Below are positions 19,142 through 28,215 of a DNA stretch of 64,000 bases, piece after piece; position 1 is the stretch's first letter; each line of letters starts with the position of its first letter. A program made the position numbers and the translations under genes. The notes below the pieces were generated by a model, which worked only from the letters and a program-made list of their open reading frames with translations, ran no database searches and was not told the DNA's origin. This DNA comes from DATADD01 sp046262355 (GTDB lineage Bacteria > Actinomycetota > CADDZG01 > WHSQ01), in NCBI GenBank assembly GCA_046262355.1, contig JBHEMX010000099.1, positions 43,896 through 107,895 on the forward strand, given 5' to 3'.

Positions 19142-20524
19142 CTATTGGCCTAGGTCGAAGACCTCTGCTCCGGCGTCCGCTATGCGCTGCAGCTGCCCCT
19201 GCAAGCCGCTGACCGCACTCTGTGGCGACCGGGCGCCCTTGACGGTGTCGTTGAAGGCCTGCGCCATCTCCAGCGACATGTCCGAGTAGAACGGGTTGAC
19301 ACTGGGGCGGGGCCGGGTCGACTCGAACGAGGCTCTGCCGAGGTCCATGATCGGCTGCTTCTTGAGGACCTCCTTGTCCTCGAAGAGGGACTTGCGCCCC
19401 GCGATGTAGCCGACATCGATCGCGAACAGCTTCTGGATCTCCGGCCGGATCATCCACTGGATGAACTCCCACGACTCGTCCTTCTTGTCGGACGCGGCGT
19501 TGATGCACAAGTCCCACCCTCCGAGGGTGGCGTAGGACTTGTCACCCTCGTTTACCACCGGCAGCTGCGCGACGCCGACCCACTCGGGCTTGAGCTCCGA
19601 GCCGGCCGCCTTTCCTCCGATCGCGGTCGCATAGCCGTACGGCCAGTTGCGGTGGAACACGGCGTCGCCTTGGATGAACGCCGTCAGGGACTCGGTCTCC
19701 TTGTACGTGGCGACCGCGAGCGGAGCGGCCCCCGACTCGACCGTCATGCGGGCCGTCTCATAGCCCTCGAGCCCCCCCGCTCCGTCCAGAACTATCTTCG
19801 CGGGGTCGCTGGGATCGAGGATGTCCCCGCCTGCGTTCCAGATGTACTCGCACTGGTTGCAGACGCCGCCCTCGTACTCGGCGCCCTGGTAGACGTAGCC
19901 GTACGGGATGCCCTCTTTGTCGACCACCTGCTTGGCGGCCTCGAAGAGTTGTTCCCACGTCGTGGGGGCCTCGATGTTGTTCTTGTCGAGAAGATCCTTG
20001 CGGTAATAGAGGATCCCCGCGTCCGAGTACCACGGGACGCCGTAGATCTCGCCCTGGTAGGTACTGGTCTCTATCGTCGAGTCGAGGAACTCCTGCTGCA
20101 TCTCTTTCGTGAAGCGGTCGCCCAGGGGCTCGATCCAGCCGTTGGCCGCGAACTGCGCCGGCCAGATGACGTCGGCGCCGATGACGTCGATGTCGCCGCC
20201 CCCGACCTGGAACTCCGTGCGCATCTTGTCGAAGTACGCGCCGGTGTCGGCCGACGCGATCAGCCACTTGACCTTGAAGGGGTGGTCCTCCTTGTTGAAC
20301 ATGTCGATGACCTTCTGGAGCGTGCCGGTCTCGTCCGGGCCCTTGGAGAGCAGGATCGTGTTGGGGCCGACGGTGGAGGTGCTGGTGAAGCCCGACGCGA
20401 TGTCGGCACAGCCGGTGGCACCGAGCGCGGCGGCTCCCGCGAGGCCCGCGCCGCCCCATCTGAGGAAGTCCCTGCGGTTCATCTCCCGGCCTGTGAACCG
20501 CGGCCCCCGGCTCGAGCCAGCCAT
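19142..20524 (-). CDS. Extracellular sugar-binding lipoprotein, Tat-exported (SBP family 1)
   Basis: This 460-residue CUT1 binding protein captures the sugar outside the membrane. The N-terminus has a twin-arginine signal NRRDFLRWGG followed by a hydrophobic run and lipobox LGATGC, so it is folded, exported by Tat and lipid-anchored. The mature part is a typical two-lobe solute-binding protein (WPAQFAANGWIEPL, YYRKDLL, GGWDLCINAASDKKDESW). The ATG at 20524 follows AGGGGGGAAC, a better ribosome site than the internal ATG at 20482. It heads the operon for the permeases and glycosidases. Confidence 0.9.
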   Translation of the reverse strand: MAGSSRGPRFTGREMNRRDFLRWGGAGLAGAAALGATGCADIASGFTSTSTVGPNTILLSKGPDETGTLQKVIDMFNKEDHPFKVKWLIASADTGAYFDKMRTEFQVGGGDIDVIGADVIWPAQFAANGWIEPLGDRFTKEMQQEFLDSTIETSTYQGEIYGVPWYSDAGILYYRKDLLDKNNIEAPTTWEQLFEAAKQVVDKEGIPYGYVYQGAEYEGGVCNQCEYIWNAGGDILDPSDPAKIVLDGAGGLEGYETARMTVESGAAPLAVATYKETESLTAFIQGDAVFHRNWPYGYATAIGGKAAGSELKPEWVGVAQLPVVNEGDKSYATLGGWDLCINAASDKKDESWEFIQWMIRPEIQKLFAIDVGYIAGRKSLFEDKEVLKKQPIMDLGRASFESTRPRPSVNPFYSDMSLEMAQAFNDTVKGARSPQSAVSGLQGQLQRIADAGAEVFDLGQ

Positions 20525-20638
20525 GTTCCCCCCTAGAGTGCTCGGCGACGTCCCATCTACAGTGAGCCTCGCGTGTCTACCCCATTTTCAAGCAGAGGAA
20601 CCTCGCAGGGCGCCTTTTTTCTGAGCCGGCCGCGCCCC

Positions 20639-20644
20639 TACCAT
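20639..20644 (+). promoter_or_regulatory. -10 element of the metallophosphoesterase gene (leaderless type)
   Basis: TACCAT ends 6 nt before the GTG at 20651. No Shine-Dalgarno sequence is present, and this spacing favours GTG over longer upstream readings of the frame. Confidence 0.45.
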
Positions 20645-20650
20645 GGCCCC

Positions 20651-21313
20651 GTGACCCGGGTGCTGGCGTTATCCGACGAGGTGAGCGACTCGCTCTACGG
20701 GCCGACGTTGGGCAGGCTCGTGCCCGACCTCGTCGTCGCCTGCGGCGACCTTCCCTTCGACTACCTGGAGTATGTCGTCACGATGCTGAACGTGCCGCTG
20801 CTCTACGTCCCCGGCAACCACGACCCCGACGTGTCACCGGACCGGCAACGAGCCGAGCCCGGAGAGCTGCTCACTCCCTTCTTGTCGCGGTCTCTCGAGG
20901 AGCCGCCCGGCCCCCAGGGCTGCACGAACGTCGACGGGCGCGTGGTCGACGCAGGCGGGCTGCGCATAGCCGGCCTCGGAGGCTCCATCCGCTACGGACG
21001 GGGGCCCAACCAATACACCCAGGCGCAGATGCGGCGCCGCGCCCTGCGCCTCCAGCTGCGCCTGCTGCGCCGGAGGTTGAGCGGACGGCAGGGACTGGAC
21101 ATCCTCATCACGCACGCTCCCCCGCTCGGGCTGGGCGACGGAGAGGATCCCGCCCATCGCGGTTTCAGGGCCCTGCACTGGCTCGTCGCCCGGGCGACGC
21201 CCAGGATCCTCGTGCACGGACACGTCCACCCGTATGGTCAGCTACAGGGGGATCGGACGATCGGCGCGACCAAGGTGGTCAACGCCGTTGCATATCGTTG
21301 CCTGGAGGTCTGA
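20651..21313 (+). CDS. Calcineurin-like metallophosphoesterase
   Basis: This 220-residue protein has the metal-binding motifs of the family: ACGDLPFDYLEYV, PGNHDPD, LITHAPP and VHGHVHP. The usual first D-x-H is replaced by LALSDEVSDSL, seen in a subset of actinobacterial members. It would hydrolyse a phosphomonoester or diester; the substrate is unknown. The GTG start at 20651 fits homology and the leaderless -10. The next gene starts 2 bp after its stop, so the two form an operon. Confidence 0.85.
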   Translation: MTRVLALSDEVSDSLYGPTLGRLVPDLVVACGDLPFDYLEYVVTMLNVPLLYVPGNHDPDVSPDRQRAEPGELLTPFLSRSLEEPPGPQGCTNVDGRVVDAGGLRIAGLGGSIRYGRGPNQYTQAQMRRRALRLQLRLLRRRLSGRQGLDILITHAPPLGLGDGEDPAHRGFRALHWLVARATPRILVHGHVHPYGQLQGDRTIGATKVVNAVAYRCLEV

Positions 21314-21315
21314 GC

Positions 21316-22215
21316 GTGACGTGGGATCCGCTGCCATCGACATTCGAGAAGGCGCGCCGCAGAGAGGCATACCGGCGCTTCGGCCGCATCGTTACGGGGG
21401 GCGCAGAGCGCAAGCTCTTGCCGCTCGAGGAGGTCAGCAACCGGCTGCACTTCTTCGAGCAGACCTACGTGGGGATCCGTCCCATCCCGGTGCGGGAGAT
21501 CGTCGGCACGGCCAGCCGCACCGGCGACTTCGACAAGGACTTCCTCCCGCTGAGGAAGGACACGCGCGACCGCTGGATGCGCCTCGAGCGCGCCTACCCC
21601 GAGGGCGGCTTCCCGCCCATAGTCGTCTACCGCCTGCAGGATTCCTACTTCGTCGTCGACGGGCACCACCGCGTCGCCATAGCGCGCCAGAAGCGCATCG
21701 ACTTCATCGACGCCGAGGTGACCGACCTCCGCACGCGCTATCCGATCCCCCAGGGCGCCGACATCGGGCGCATCATCTTCGCCTCGCAGCAGCAGCTCTT
21801 CATGGAGGAGAGCGGGCTCGACCGCGCCCGTCCCGAAGCGACGATCGTCTTCTCGCGCCCCCACGGGTACGTCGAGCTGCTCGAGCTCGTCAAGGTGCAC
21901 GGCTTCCACCTCATGATCGAACGGGACGAGGTGCTGGCCGTCGAGGAGATCGCGAGCGACTGGTACGACCGCGTCTACCTGCCCACGATGGAGGAGATCC
22001 GCAGCGAAAGGCTGCTCGAGGCGTTCCCCCGGTGCACGGAGCCGGACCTGTTCCTCTATGTGTGGCAGAGACGGCGGGCGATCTTCCCCGAGCACGGTGG
22101 GATGTCGCTCGAGGACACGGTCAGGTCTCTGAGCGCGAAGGAGAGCCGTCGGCTCGGCCTCAAGGCCCGGCGCGCCGCCACCAGGTTCACGACGCTGGGC
22201 GCGCGCGAGAGCTGA
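21316..22215 (+). CDS. ParB-like nuclease-domain protein (probable DUF4032-type)
   Basis: This is a 299-residue cytosolic protein. Residues about 85-150 match the ParB/sulfiredoxin fold: GGFPPIVVYRLQDSYFVVDG followed by HHRVAIARQ. This motif binds or hydrolyses nucleotides in related proteins. The C-terminal half (VYLPTMEEI, CTEPDLFLYVWQRRRAIFPE) is helical and typical of actinobacterial proteins annotated DUF4032, whose role is unknown. GTG at 21316 follows GGAGG by 7 nt and lies 2 bp after the phosphoesterase stop. It is unlikely to be a chromosome-partitioning ParB because it lacks the helix-turn-helix region. Confidence 0.7.
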   Translation: MTWDPLPSTFEKARRREAYRRFGRIVTGGAERKLLPLEEVSNRLHFFEQTYVGIRPIPVREIVGTASRTGDFDKDFLPLRKDTRDRWMRLERAYPEGGFPPIVVYRLQDSYFVVDGHHRVAIARQKRIDFIDAEVTDLRTRYPIPQGADIGRIIFASQQQLFMEESGLDRARPEATIVFSRPHGYVELLELVKVHGFHLMIERDEVLAVEEIASDWYDRVYLPTMEEIRSERLLEAFPRCTEPDLFLYVWQRRRAIFPEHGGMSLEDTVRSLSAKESRRLGLKARRAATRFTTLGARES

Positions 22216-22254
22216 GACGCGCTCGTCTCTCCACGCCCCGGCTACGGGACGCGC

Positions 22255-24945
22255 TCAGGCGCGCGTTTGCCGCACCTCCGCAAGGGGCGACATGCGATCG
22301 GGATCGATGTCGTAACGCTTGATCGCGTCCGTGACCTCTTCGGGCTTCACGTCGCCCGAGCCGGCAAGAGCCGAGAGGGTCGCCACGGCGATGTGCTGCG
22401 CGTCGACCTCGAAGTAACGCCTCAGCGACTCGCGGCTGTCCGAGCGCCCGAGGCCGTCGGTTCCCAGCGGGGTGAAGGGACCCGGCACCCACCGGGCGAT
22501 CTGGTCGGGCACCAGCTTCATGAAATCCGTGGCGGCGATGACCGGGCCCTCGTGCTGCTCGAGACAGTCGACGACGTAGGGCTGCCGCGGCGGCTCCTCG
22601 GGATGGAGACGGTTCCAGCGCTCGACCTCGAGCGCCTCCGTGCGCAGCTGCTGGAAGGAGGTCGCGCTCCACACGTCTGCGGCCACGTCGTGGTGCTCGG
22701 CGAGAAGCTCCTGGGCGCGCAGGACCTGCTGCATGATCGAGCCCGACCCAAGCAGCTGTGCTCGATGCCGCCTCTCCTCCGTCGCCTCCCTGAAGCGATA
22801 GAGGCCGCGCAGGACACCCTCGTCGGTCTCCTCGGGTTGCCCGGGCTGCGCGTAGGGCTCGTTGTACATCGTGAGGTAATAGAAGATGTCCTGGTCGTCG
22901 CCCAGCATCCTCTTCATGCCGTCCTTGACGATGCAGGCGGTCTCATAGGCGAACGCCGGGTCATAGGAGAGGCACGCGGGGTTCGTCGACGAGAGCACCA
23001 ACGACTGGCCATCCTCGTGCTGAAGTCCCTCGCCGTTGAGCGTCGTGCGGCCGGCGGTGGCGCCCAGCAGGAACCCGCGGCCGCGCTGGTCGGCCAGCGA
23101 CCAGATGAAGTCCCCGATGCGCTGGAACCCGAACATCGAGTAGAAGATGAAGAAGGGCACCATCGGCTCCCGATGCGTCGCATACGACGTCCCCGCCGCG
23201 GTGAACGACCCCACCGAGCCGGCCTCTGTGATCCCCTCCTCGAGGATCTGGCCCTTTTGCGACTCACGATAGGCCAGCAGGTGGTCTGCATCGACGGGCT
23301 CATAGAGCTGGCCATGGGCTGCATAGATCTTGAATTCGGGAAAGAGCGACTCCATGCCGAAGGTGCGTGCCTCGTCGGGAATGATCGGCACCACGCGCCC
23401 ACCTATCTTCTTGTCGCGCATGAGCTTGCGAAGCAGGCGCACGAACGCCATCGTCGTCGCCACCGGCTGACCCTTGGATCCCTGTGAGAACTCGGCGTAG
23501 AGATCGTCGTCTGGGAGCTTCACGGACTTCGGGCGCACGCGCCGCTCCGGGACGAAGCCACCCAGCGCCCGTCTGCGCTCGAGCATGTATTGGACCTCGT
23601 CCGAGTCCTTGCCAGGGTGATAGTAGGGCGCGTCGCCCTCGTGGATGTCCTCGTCCTTGATCGGCAGGTCGAGGGTGTCGCGGAACTTCTTGAGCTCGTC
23701 CTGCGACAGCTTCTTCTGTTGATGCGTGACGTTACGTCCCTCGATCGCGGTTCCGAGCGTCCACCCTTTGACGGTCTTGGCGAGGATGACGATCGGAGCG
23801 TCCTTGAGCTCCATCGCGGTTGCGTACGCCGCATAGAGCTTGCGATAGTCGTGGCCGCCGCGCCGCAGCTTCTTGAGGTCCTCGTCCGAGAGGTGAGAAA
23901 CCATCTTGCGCAGGCGGGCGTCGCCGAAGAAATGCTCACGGATGTACTCGCCGGACTCCACGACGTATTTCTGGAACTCGCCGTCACATGTCGTGTTCAT
24001 CCTGTTGACCAGCGCTCCATCGGAGTCGCGCGCGAGCAGCTCGTCCCACTCGCGGCCCCACACGACCTTGAGCACGTGCCAGCCGGCACCGCGGTAGATC
24101 GACTCGAGCTCCTGGATGATCTTGCCGTTGCCGCGCACGGGTCCGTCAAGACGTTGCAGGTTGCAGTTGACGACGAAGATGAGGTTGTCGAGTCCCTCGC
24201 GCGCCGCGATCGCCAGGGCGGCCATCGATTCGGGCTCGTCCATCTCGCCGTCGCCGATGAAGCACCACACCCGCTGCTTCGAGGTGTCCTTGATCCCACG
24301 GTGATGGAGGTAGCGATTGAAGCGGGCCTGATAGATCGCGAGCAGCGGCGAGAGGCCCATCGAGACCGTCGGGAACTCCCAGAAGTCGGGCATGAGCCTC
24401 GGGTGGGGGTAAGACGACAGCCCTCCACCGAACGCCTCCCGGCGGAAGTTGTCGAGCTGCTCCTGCTCGAGGCGCCCCTCGAGGAACGCGCGTGCGTAGA
24501 TGCCGGGAGCGGCGTGACCCTGCATCCACACCTGGTCGCCCCCGCCGTCGGCGTCCTTGCCCTTGAAGAAGTGGTTGAAGCCGACCTCATAGAGCGACGC
24601 GGCCGATGCGTAGGTCGAGAGATGTCCGCCGATGCCGTCGTGCTTCTTGTTGGCCCGCGACACCATGACCGCGGCGTTCCAGCGCGTGATCTGACGGATG
24701 CGGAGCTCGATCGCCTCGTCACCCGGGAAATACGGCTCCTGCTCGGGAGACACGGTGTTTATGTAGTCGGTCGACACCATCGACGGCAGCCCGATCTGGC
24801 GCGCTCTGGCGTGCAACAGGATCTGGTGAAGCAGGAAGCGGGCGCGTCCGGTGGACCCATCGATCACCTGGTCGAGCGCCTCGATCCATTCATTCGTCTC
24901 GTCGGGATCGATGTCAGGCAACTGGTTCCTGAAGGCGTCGTACAT
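22255..24945 (-). CDS. aceE: Pyruvate dehydrogenase E1 component, homodimeric type
   Basis: This 896-residue protein decarboxylates pyruvate and acetylates the E2 lipoyl group. Length and motifs are those of AceE, not of the split alpha/beta E1: GGHLSTYASAASLYEVGFNH, the ThDP motif GDGEMDEPE through VVNCNLQRLDGPV, and QRIGDFIWSLADQRGRGF. It starts with a 20-residue helical segment after a GGAAGGA ribosome site. The gene is solitary; E2 and E3 genes are outside the window. Confidence 0.95.
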   Translation of the reverse strand: MYDAFRNQLPDIDPDETNEWIEALDQVIDGSTGRARFLLHQILLHARARQIGLPSMVSTDYINTVSPEQEPYFPGDEAIELRIRQITRWNAAVMVSRANKKHDGIGGHLSTYASAASLYEVGFNHFFKGKDADGGGDQVWMQGHAAPGIYARAFLEGRLEQEQLDNFRREAFGGGLSSYPHPRLMPDFWEFPTVSMGLSPLLAIYQARFNRYLHHRGIKDTSKQRVWCFIGDGEMDEPESMAALAIAAREGLDNLIFVVNCNLQRLDGPVRGNGKIIQELESIYRGAGWHVLKVVWGREWDELLARDSDGALVNRMNTTCDGEFQKYVVESGEYIREHFFGDARLRKMVSHLSDEDLKKLRRGGHDYRKLYAAYATAMELKDAPIVILAKTVKGWTLGTAIEGRNVTHQQKKLSQDELKKFRDTLDLPIKDEDIHEGDAPYYHPGKDSDEVQYMLERRRALGGFVPERRVRPKSVKLPDDDLYAEFSQGSKGQPVATTMAFVRLLRKLMRDKKIGGRVVPIIPDEARTFGMESLFPEFKIYAAHGQLYEPVDADHLLAYRESQKGQILEEGITEAGSVGSFTAAGTSYATHREPMVPFFIFYSMFGFQRIGDFIWSLADQRGRGFLLGATAGRTTLNGEGLQHEDGQSLVLSSTNPACLSYDPAFAYETACIVKDGMKRMLGDDQDIFYYLTMYNEPYAQPGQPEETDEGVLRGLYRFREATEERRHRAQLLGSGSIMQQVLRAQELLAEHHDVAADVWSATSFQQLRTEALEVERWNRLHPEEPPRQPYVVDCLEQHEGPVIAATDFMKLVPDQIARWVPGPFTPLGTDGLGRSDSRESLRRYFEVDAQHIAVATLSALAGSGDVKPEEVTDAIKRYDIDPDRMSPLAEVRQTRA

Positions 24946-25016
24946 GCGTCAACCGATCCTTCCAACGTCCGTTTTGCCCCAGACTAAACGCGCGCACGTT
25001 GTCCCCGCGCGTGGGT

Positions 25017-25349
25017 TCACCTCTCGGTGGGAGACGCCTCCCCGAGGAGGTTCGGCAGCAGCGCGAGCTCGACGAGGTCCACGACGCCGACCACCTGATC
25101 GTCGTCGAGCACCGGGATGCTGCGGATGTGGTTCTCGGCCATGCGCCTCTGCACGTCGACCACCGGCGCGCCTGCTTCGACGTAGACGGGCGTACCGCGC
25201 CCGAGCTCGCACGGCGTTGCGGCGATGAGGTCGACGCCCTCTGCCCTCAGCAGACGGGCCGACCCGCTCAGTGCGTAAGAGGGGGGATCGCCCCAGCGGC
25301 CTGCGGCCATGACGTCCCCCACGCGGGGTTGCTCTCCATTACCCGACAT
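25017..25349 (-). CDS. CBS-domain protein, one canonical CBS unit
   Basis: This is a 110-residue protein. Residues about 60-102 form a clear CBS motif (DVQRRMAENHIRSIPVLDDD then QVVGVVDLVELA). The N-terminal half begins VGDVMAAG, as a first CBS unit should, but then departs from the pattern. CBS pairs normally bind adenosyl ligands to regulate a partner, so the first half may be degenerate. It lies next to the lhr-nei pseudogene. Confidence 0.6.
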   Translation of the reverse strand: MSGNGEQPRVGDVMAAGRWGDPPSYALSGSARLLRAEGVDLIAATPCELGRGTPVYVEAGAPVVDVQRRMAENHIRSIPVLDDDQVVGVVDLVELALLPNLLGEASPTER

Positions 25350-25400
25350 CGGTATCCACCGCCCTGTTTATCCCCCGTTCTGATGATGAAGAACCGTACG

Positions 25401-25417
25401 CTGGAAATCGTTTCCAG
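25401..25417. promoter_or_regulatory. Perfect inverted repeat upstream of the CBS gene
   Basis: CTGGAAA-TCG-TTTCCAG is a 7-bp perfect dyad. It sits 52 bp upstream of the CBS gene start and just beyond the stop of the lhr-nei pseudogene on the same strand. It could be an operator or a short hairpin; there is no T-run next to it. Confidence 0.4.
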
Positions 25418-25418
25418 T

Positions 25419-26640
25419 CTACGTCGGCTGGCACGTCGGGCACCAGTAGGTAACGCGCTCCGGTCCGGCCCCGTCGTGGCGCTCTATCGCGTCGCCGCAG
25501 CGCAGACAGGACGGCCGCGCCTGCCGTAGACCCAGCGGCCCCGCCCCGCGCCTCAGGGCGCCCGTCGTGATCTGCCGCCCCGTGGTCCGGTTGGCCTCGA
25601 ACAGCCGTCGAGCCCGGTCCACGAGCGCATCGACGTCGCGCACGCGCCCGACCGGAGCGGTCGGCCGGATCCCGCTCGAGAAGCAGATCTCCTCCTCGAT
25701 CACGATGCGCTGCTCGCGCGCCACCGAGCCATGGTGGGCGCGCGCAACGTCTACGCCGGCGAGCTCGTTGAGCCTCCCGCAGAGACGCTCCGCCAGGCGG
25801 CGTGAGTTCGCGAACACGATCGTGCTCTTGTGGGCGCGGATGAGCTCGAGCAGACGCTCCTCCACGTGAGGCCACACCGATGTGCGCGCGTCCGGCGCGC
25901 CGTCCTCCTCGGCGCCGTCGCCGGGCTCGGTCATGTCCTCGACCGGAACGACCACCGCGAGATCCAGCTCCTTGGGCGCGGGCGGCTGGACCACCCGCGC
26001 GGAACGGCTGCCGCCGAGCCATGCGGCGATCTCCTCAGCAGGCCTGTCGGTCGCCGACAGCCCGAGCCTCTGTGGCGGGCGGCCGCAGAGGCGGTCGATG
26101 CGCTCGAGCGATAGGGCCAGGTGCGCACCGCGCTTCGTGCCGGCCACGGCGTGGACCTCGTCGACGATCACCGTCTCGACGTGTCGGAGCGCCGCGCGCG
26201 CCTGCGACGTGAGCAGCAGGAAGAGCGACTCGGGAGTCGTGATGAGGATCCCCGGGGGCGCGCTCGCGAAGCGCCGGCGCTCGGCCTGGGGCGTATCGCC
26301 GGTCCGGACCGCGACCGGGACATCCGGCGCGGGGAGCCCCAGCCTGGCGGCCGCGCTCGCGATGCCGCGCAGCGGAGAGCGCAGGGTGCGCTCGATGTCC
26401 ACGGCCAGGGCCTTGAGGGGGAGAGACGTACACGACCTTGAGCCGTTCTTTGGGGTCTGGGGCCGGCTCGGTCGCCAGGCAATCGAGTGACCAGAGGAAG
26501 CCCGCGAGCGTCTTGCCCGAGCCGGTGGGCGCGATCACGAGGGCGTTGTCGCCCGAGGCCACCGCGTCCCACGCTCCCTCCTGCGCCGTCGTGGGCGATT
26601 CGAAGGCGTCGCCGAACCACGCTCGGGTGGTCGGCGAGAA
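25419..26640 (-). pseudogene. Chimeric lhr-nei pseudogene (Lhr helicase front fused to Nei tail)
   Basis: From 26640 the frame reads the start of an Lhr-type SF2 helicase (FSPTTRAWFGDAF, then APTGSGKTLAGF). A run of five G at 26417-26421 shifts the frame; with four G it would continue VSPLKALAVDIERTL. The next frame carries VIVDEVHAVAGTKRG, LSAT and the start of helicase domain 2 (FANSRRLAERL, HHGSVAREQR). At about 25689-25697 it joins, in frame, the last about 89 residues of endonuclease VIII/Nei (EICFSSGIRPTAPVG, QITTGALRRG) with its zinc finger (CLRC, CPTC). About 1200 residues of Lhr and two thirds of Nei are missing. No start codon precedes the first helicase segment. Confidence 0.8.
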
Positions 26641-26659
26641 CGAGCGAGAACGTCCTGGT

Positions 26660-28030
26660 TCACTCGTCCATGATGCCCGCGCGCGAGGCTTGTCGTGGGC
26701 GCGCGCGCGGCGCGGCGCGCACCCGTCGGCCCCGCAGCGTCAATGAGCCGATCAACGACGCAACCACCGAGGCGATGAGGATCCCGACCTTCGCCTCCTC
26801 GACCAGCGTGACCTCCTCGAACGCCAGCCCGGCGATGAAGATCGACACGGTGAAGCCGATGCCGGCCAGCGCAGCGGCGCCGCCGAGCTGGGCCCACCCG
26901 ATGTCCTCCGGCAGGCGAGCGACGCCGAGGCGCACGGAGGACCAGGCGAAGCCGGTGATCCCGACGACCTTGCCGGCGACCAGGCCCACGATGACCCCGA
27001 GGGTCACCGGGGAGCGCAAGGCTGCCCCGAGGTCGTCGGCGCCCAGCGAGATCCCCGCGTTCGCCAGCGCGAACAGCGGCACGATCACGAAGCTGGTCCA
27101 CGGATGCAAGAGGTGCGAGAAGCGCTCCGCCACCGACAGCGAGGCGTTGGCTTGGGTCTGCGCCACGCGCACCTCGTGCGGCGACGGCCTCTCGCCTCCG
27201 TCGAACGTGCCCAGTCCCGTCGAGTCCAACGCCGACGGGTCCAGGGGAGTGGCCGGGGTGAGCAGGCCCAGCACGACGCCCGCGATCGTCGCGTGGACGC
27301 CGGACTCGAAGGTGGCGAGCCACACGGCCGTCCCGACGACCACATAGACGGGGACCCACCAGACGTGGATGACCCGCAGGAGGACGACCAGCGCGAGGAG
27401 CCCGAGGGCGGCGCCGAGCCATCCGATCTGGATGCCTCCCGAATAGAACACCGCGATGACGAGGATCGCTCCGATGTCGTCGACAATCGCAAGGCTCAGC
27501 AGGAAGACCTTCAGGCTCGAGGGCACCCGGGGCCCGACCAGCGCGAGGACGCCGAGGGCGAACGCGATGTCCGTCGCCATCGGGATCCCCCACCCGCGCG
27601 CGCCGGCACCGCCCGCGTTCAAGACGTAGTAAAGGAGTGCGGGGACCACCATGCCGCCGAGGGCCGCCACCACCGGCAGCGCGGCGCGGCGCGGCTCGGT
27701 GAGCTCGCCGTCGACGAGCTCTCGCTTTATCTCGAGGCCGACCACGAAGAAGAAGATCACCATGAGCGCGTCGTTGACCCAGTGGGTCAGATCGTCGGCG
27801 ATCTCGAAGGCGCCGAGGCGCACGACGAACTCGGTCGACCACAGGTTCTCGTATGCGTCCTGCCACGGCGAGTTCGCCCACACGAGTGCGATCACGGCCG
27901 CGGCGAGAAGGACGACGCCGCCGGCAACCTCCGTGTCGAGGAACTCGCGCAGCGGGCGCACGACGAGGCGCGGGACGGGGCGATCGCTCGCAACCCACGT
28001 CCCTCTCGGGGGAGGCTGCTCGAGCGACAC
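26660..28030 (-). CDS. nhaA: Na+/H+ antiporter NhaA
   Basis: This 456-residue inner-membrane antiporter has about 11-12 hydrophobic segments. The ion-binding site is present as LAIVDDIGAI (paired aspartates), with the upstream helix GIPMATDIAFALGVL and the C-terminal LAGIGFTVSIFIAGLAFE. A roughly 40-residue hydrophilic insert (SALDSTGLGTFDGGERPSPH) in the middle loop is usual for actinobacterial NhaA. It exchanges Na+ for H+ in pH and salt homeostasis. The GTG at 28030 follows AGGAGG by 6 nt. Confidence 0.93.
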   Translation of the reverse strand: MSLEQPPPRGTWVASDRPVPRLVVRPLREFLDTEVAGGVVLLAAAVIALVWANSPWQDAYENLWSTEFVVRLGAFEIADDLTHWVNDALMVIFFFVVGLEIKRELVDGELTEPRRAALPVVAALGGMVVPALLYYVLNAGGAGARGWGIPMATDIAFALGVLALVGPRVPSSLKVFLLSLAIVDDIGAILVIAVFYSGGIQIGWLGAALGLLALVVLLRVIHVWWVPVYVVVGTAVWLATFESGVHATIAGVVLGLLTPATPLDPSALDSTGLGTFDGGERPSPHEVRVAQTQANASLSVAERFSHLLHPWTSFVIVPLFALANAGISLGADDLGAALRSPVTLGVIVGLVAGKVVGITGFAWSSVRLGVARLPEDIGWAQLGGAAALAGIGFTVSIFIAGLAFEEVTLVEEAKVGILIASVVASLIGSLTLRGRRVRAAPRARPRQASRAGIMDE

Positions 28031-28215
28031 TCATGACCTCCTGAACCCGACGGTGACGGTGTGCCGACCAGTCTTCCCGGCGCTCCTGGGAGTCACCCTA
28101 TATGCGCGCGGTGAGATCGATCCGAGCCTTGGCCCCCACGGATCCGAGCCTTACCCCCCCTAGTCCGATGGGCGTGCCACACTCGAAGGCAGCATCAAAC
28201 ACCGCGAGGGGAACC

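Noticed and set aside
26535..28034. Reverse-strand frame of 499 codons overlapping nhaA
   Set aside because: The nhaA frame has all antiporter motifs and a well-placed ribosome site. The alternative is Arg/Gly-rich and shares the same DNA.
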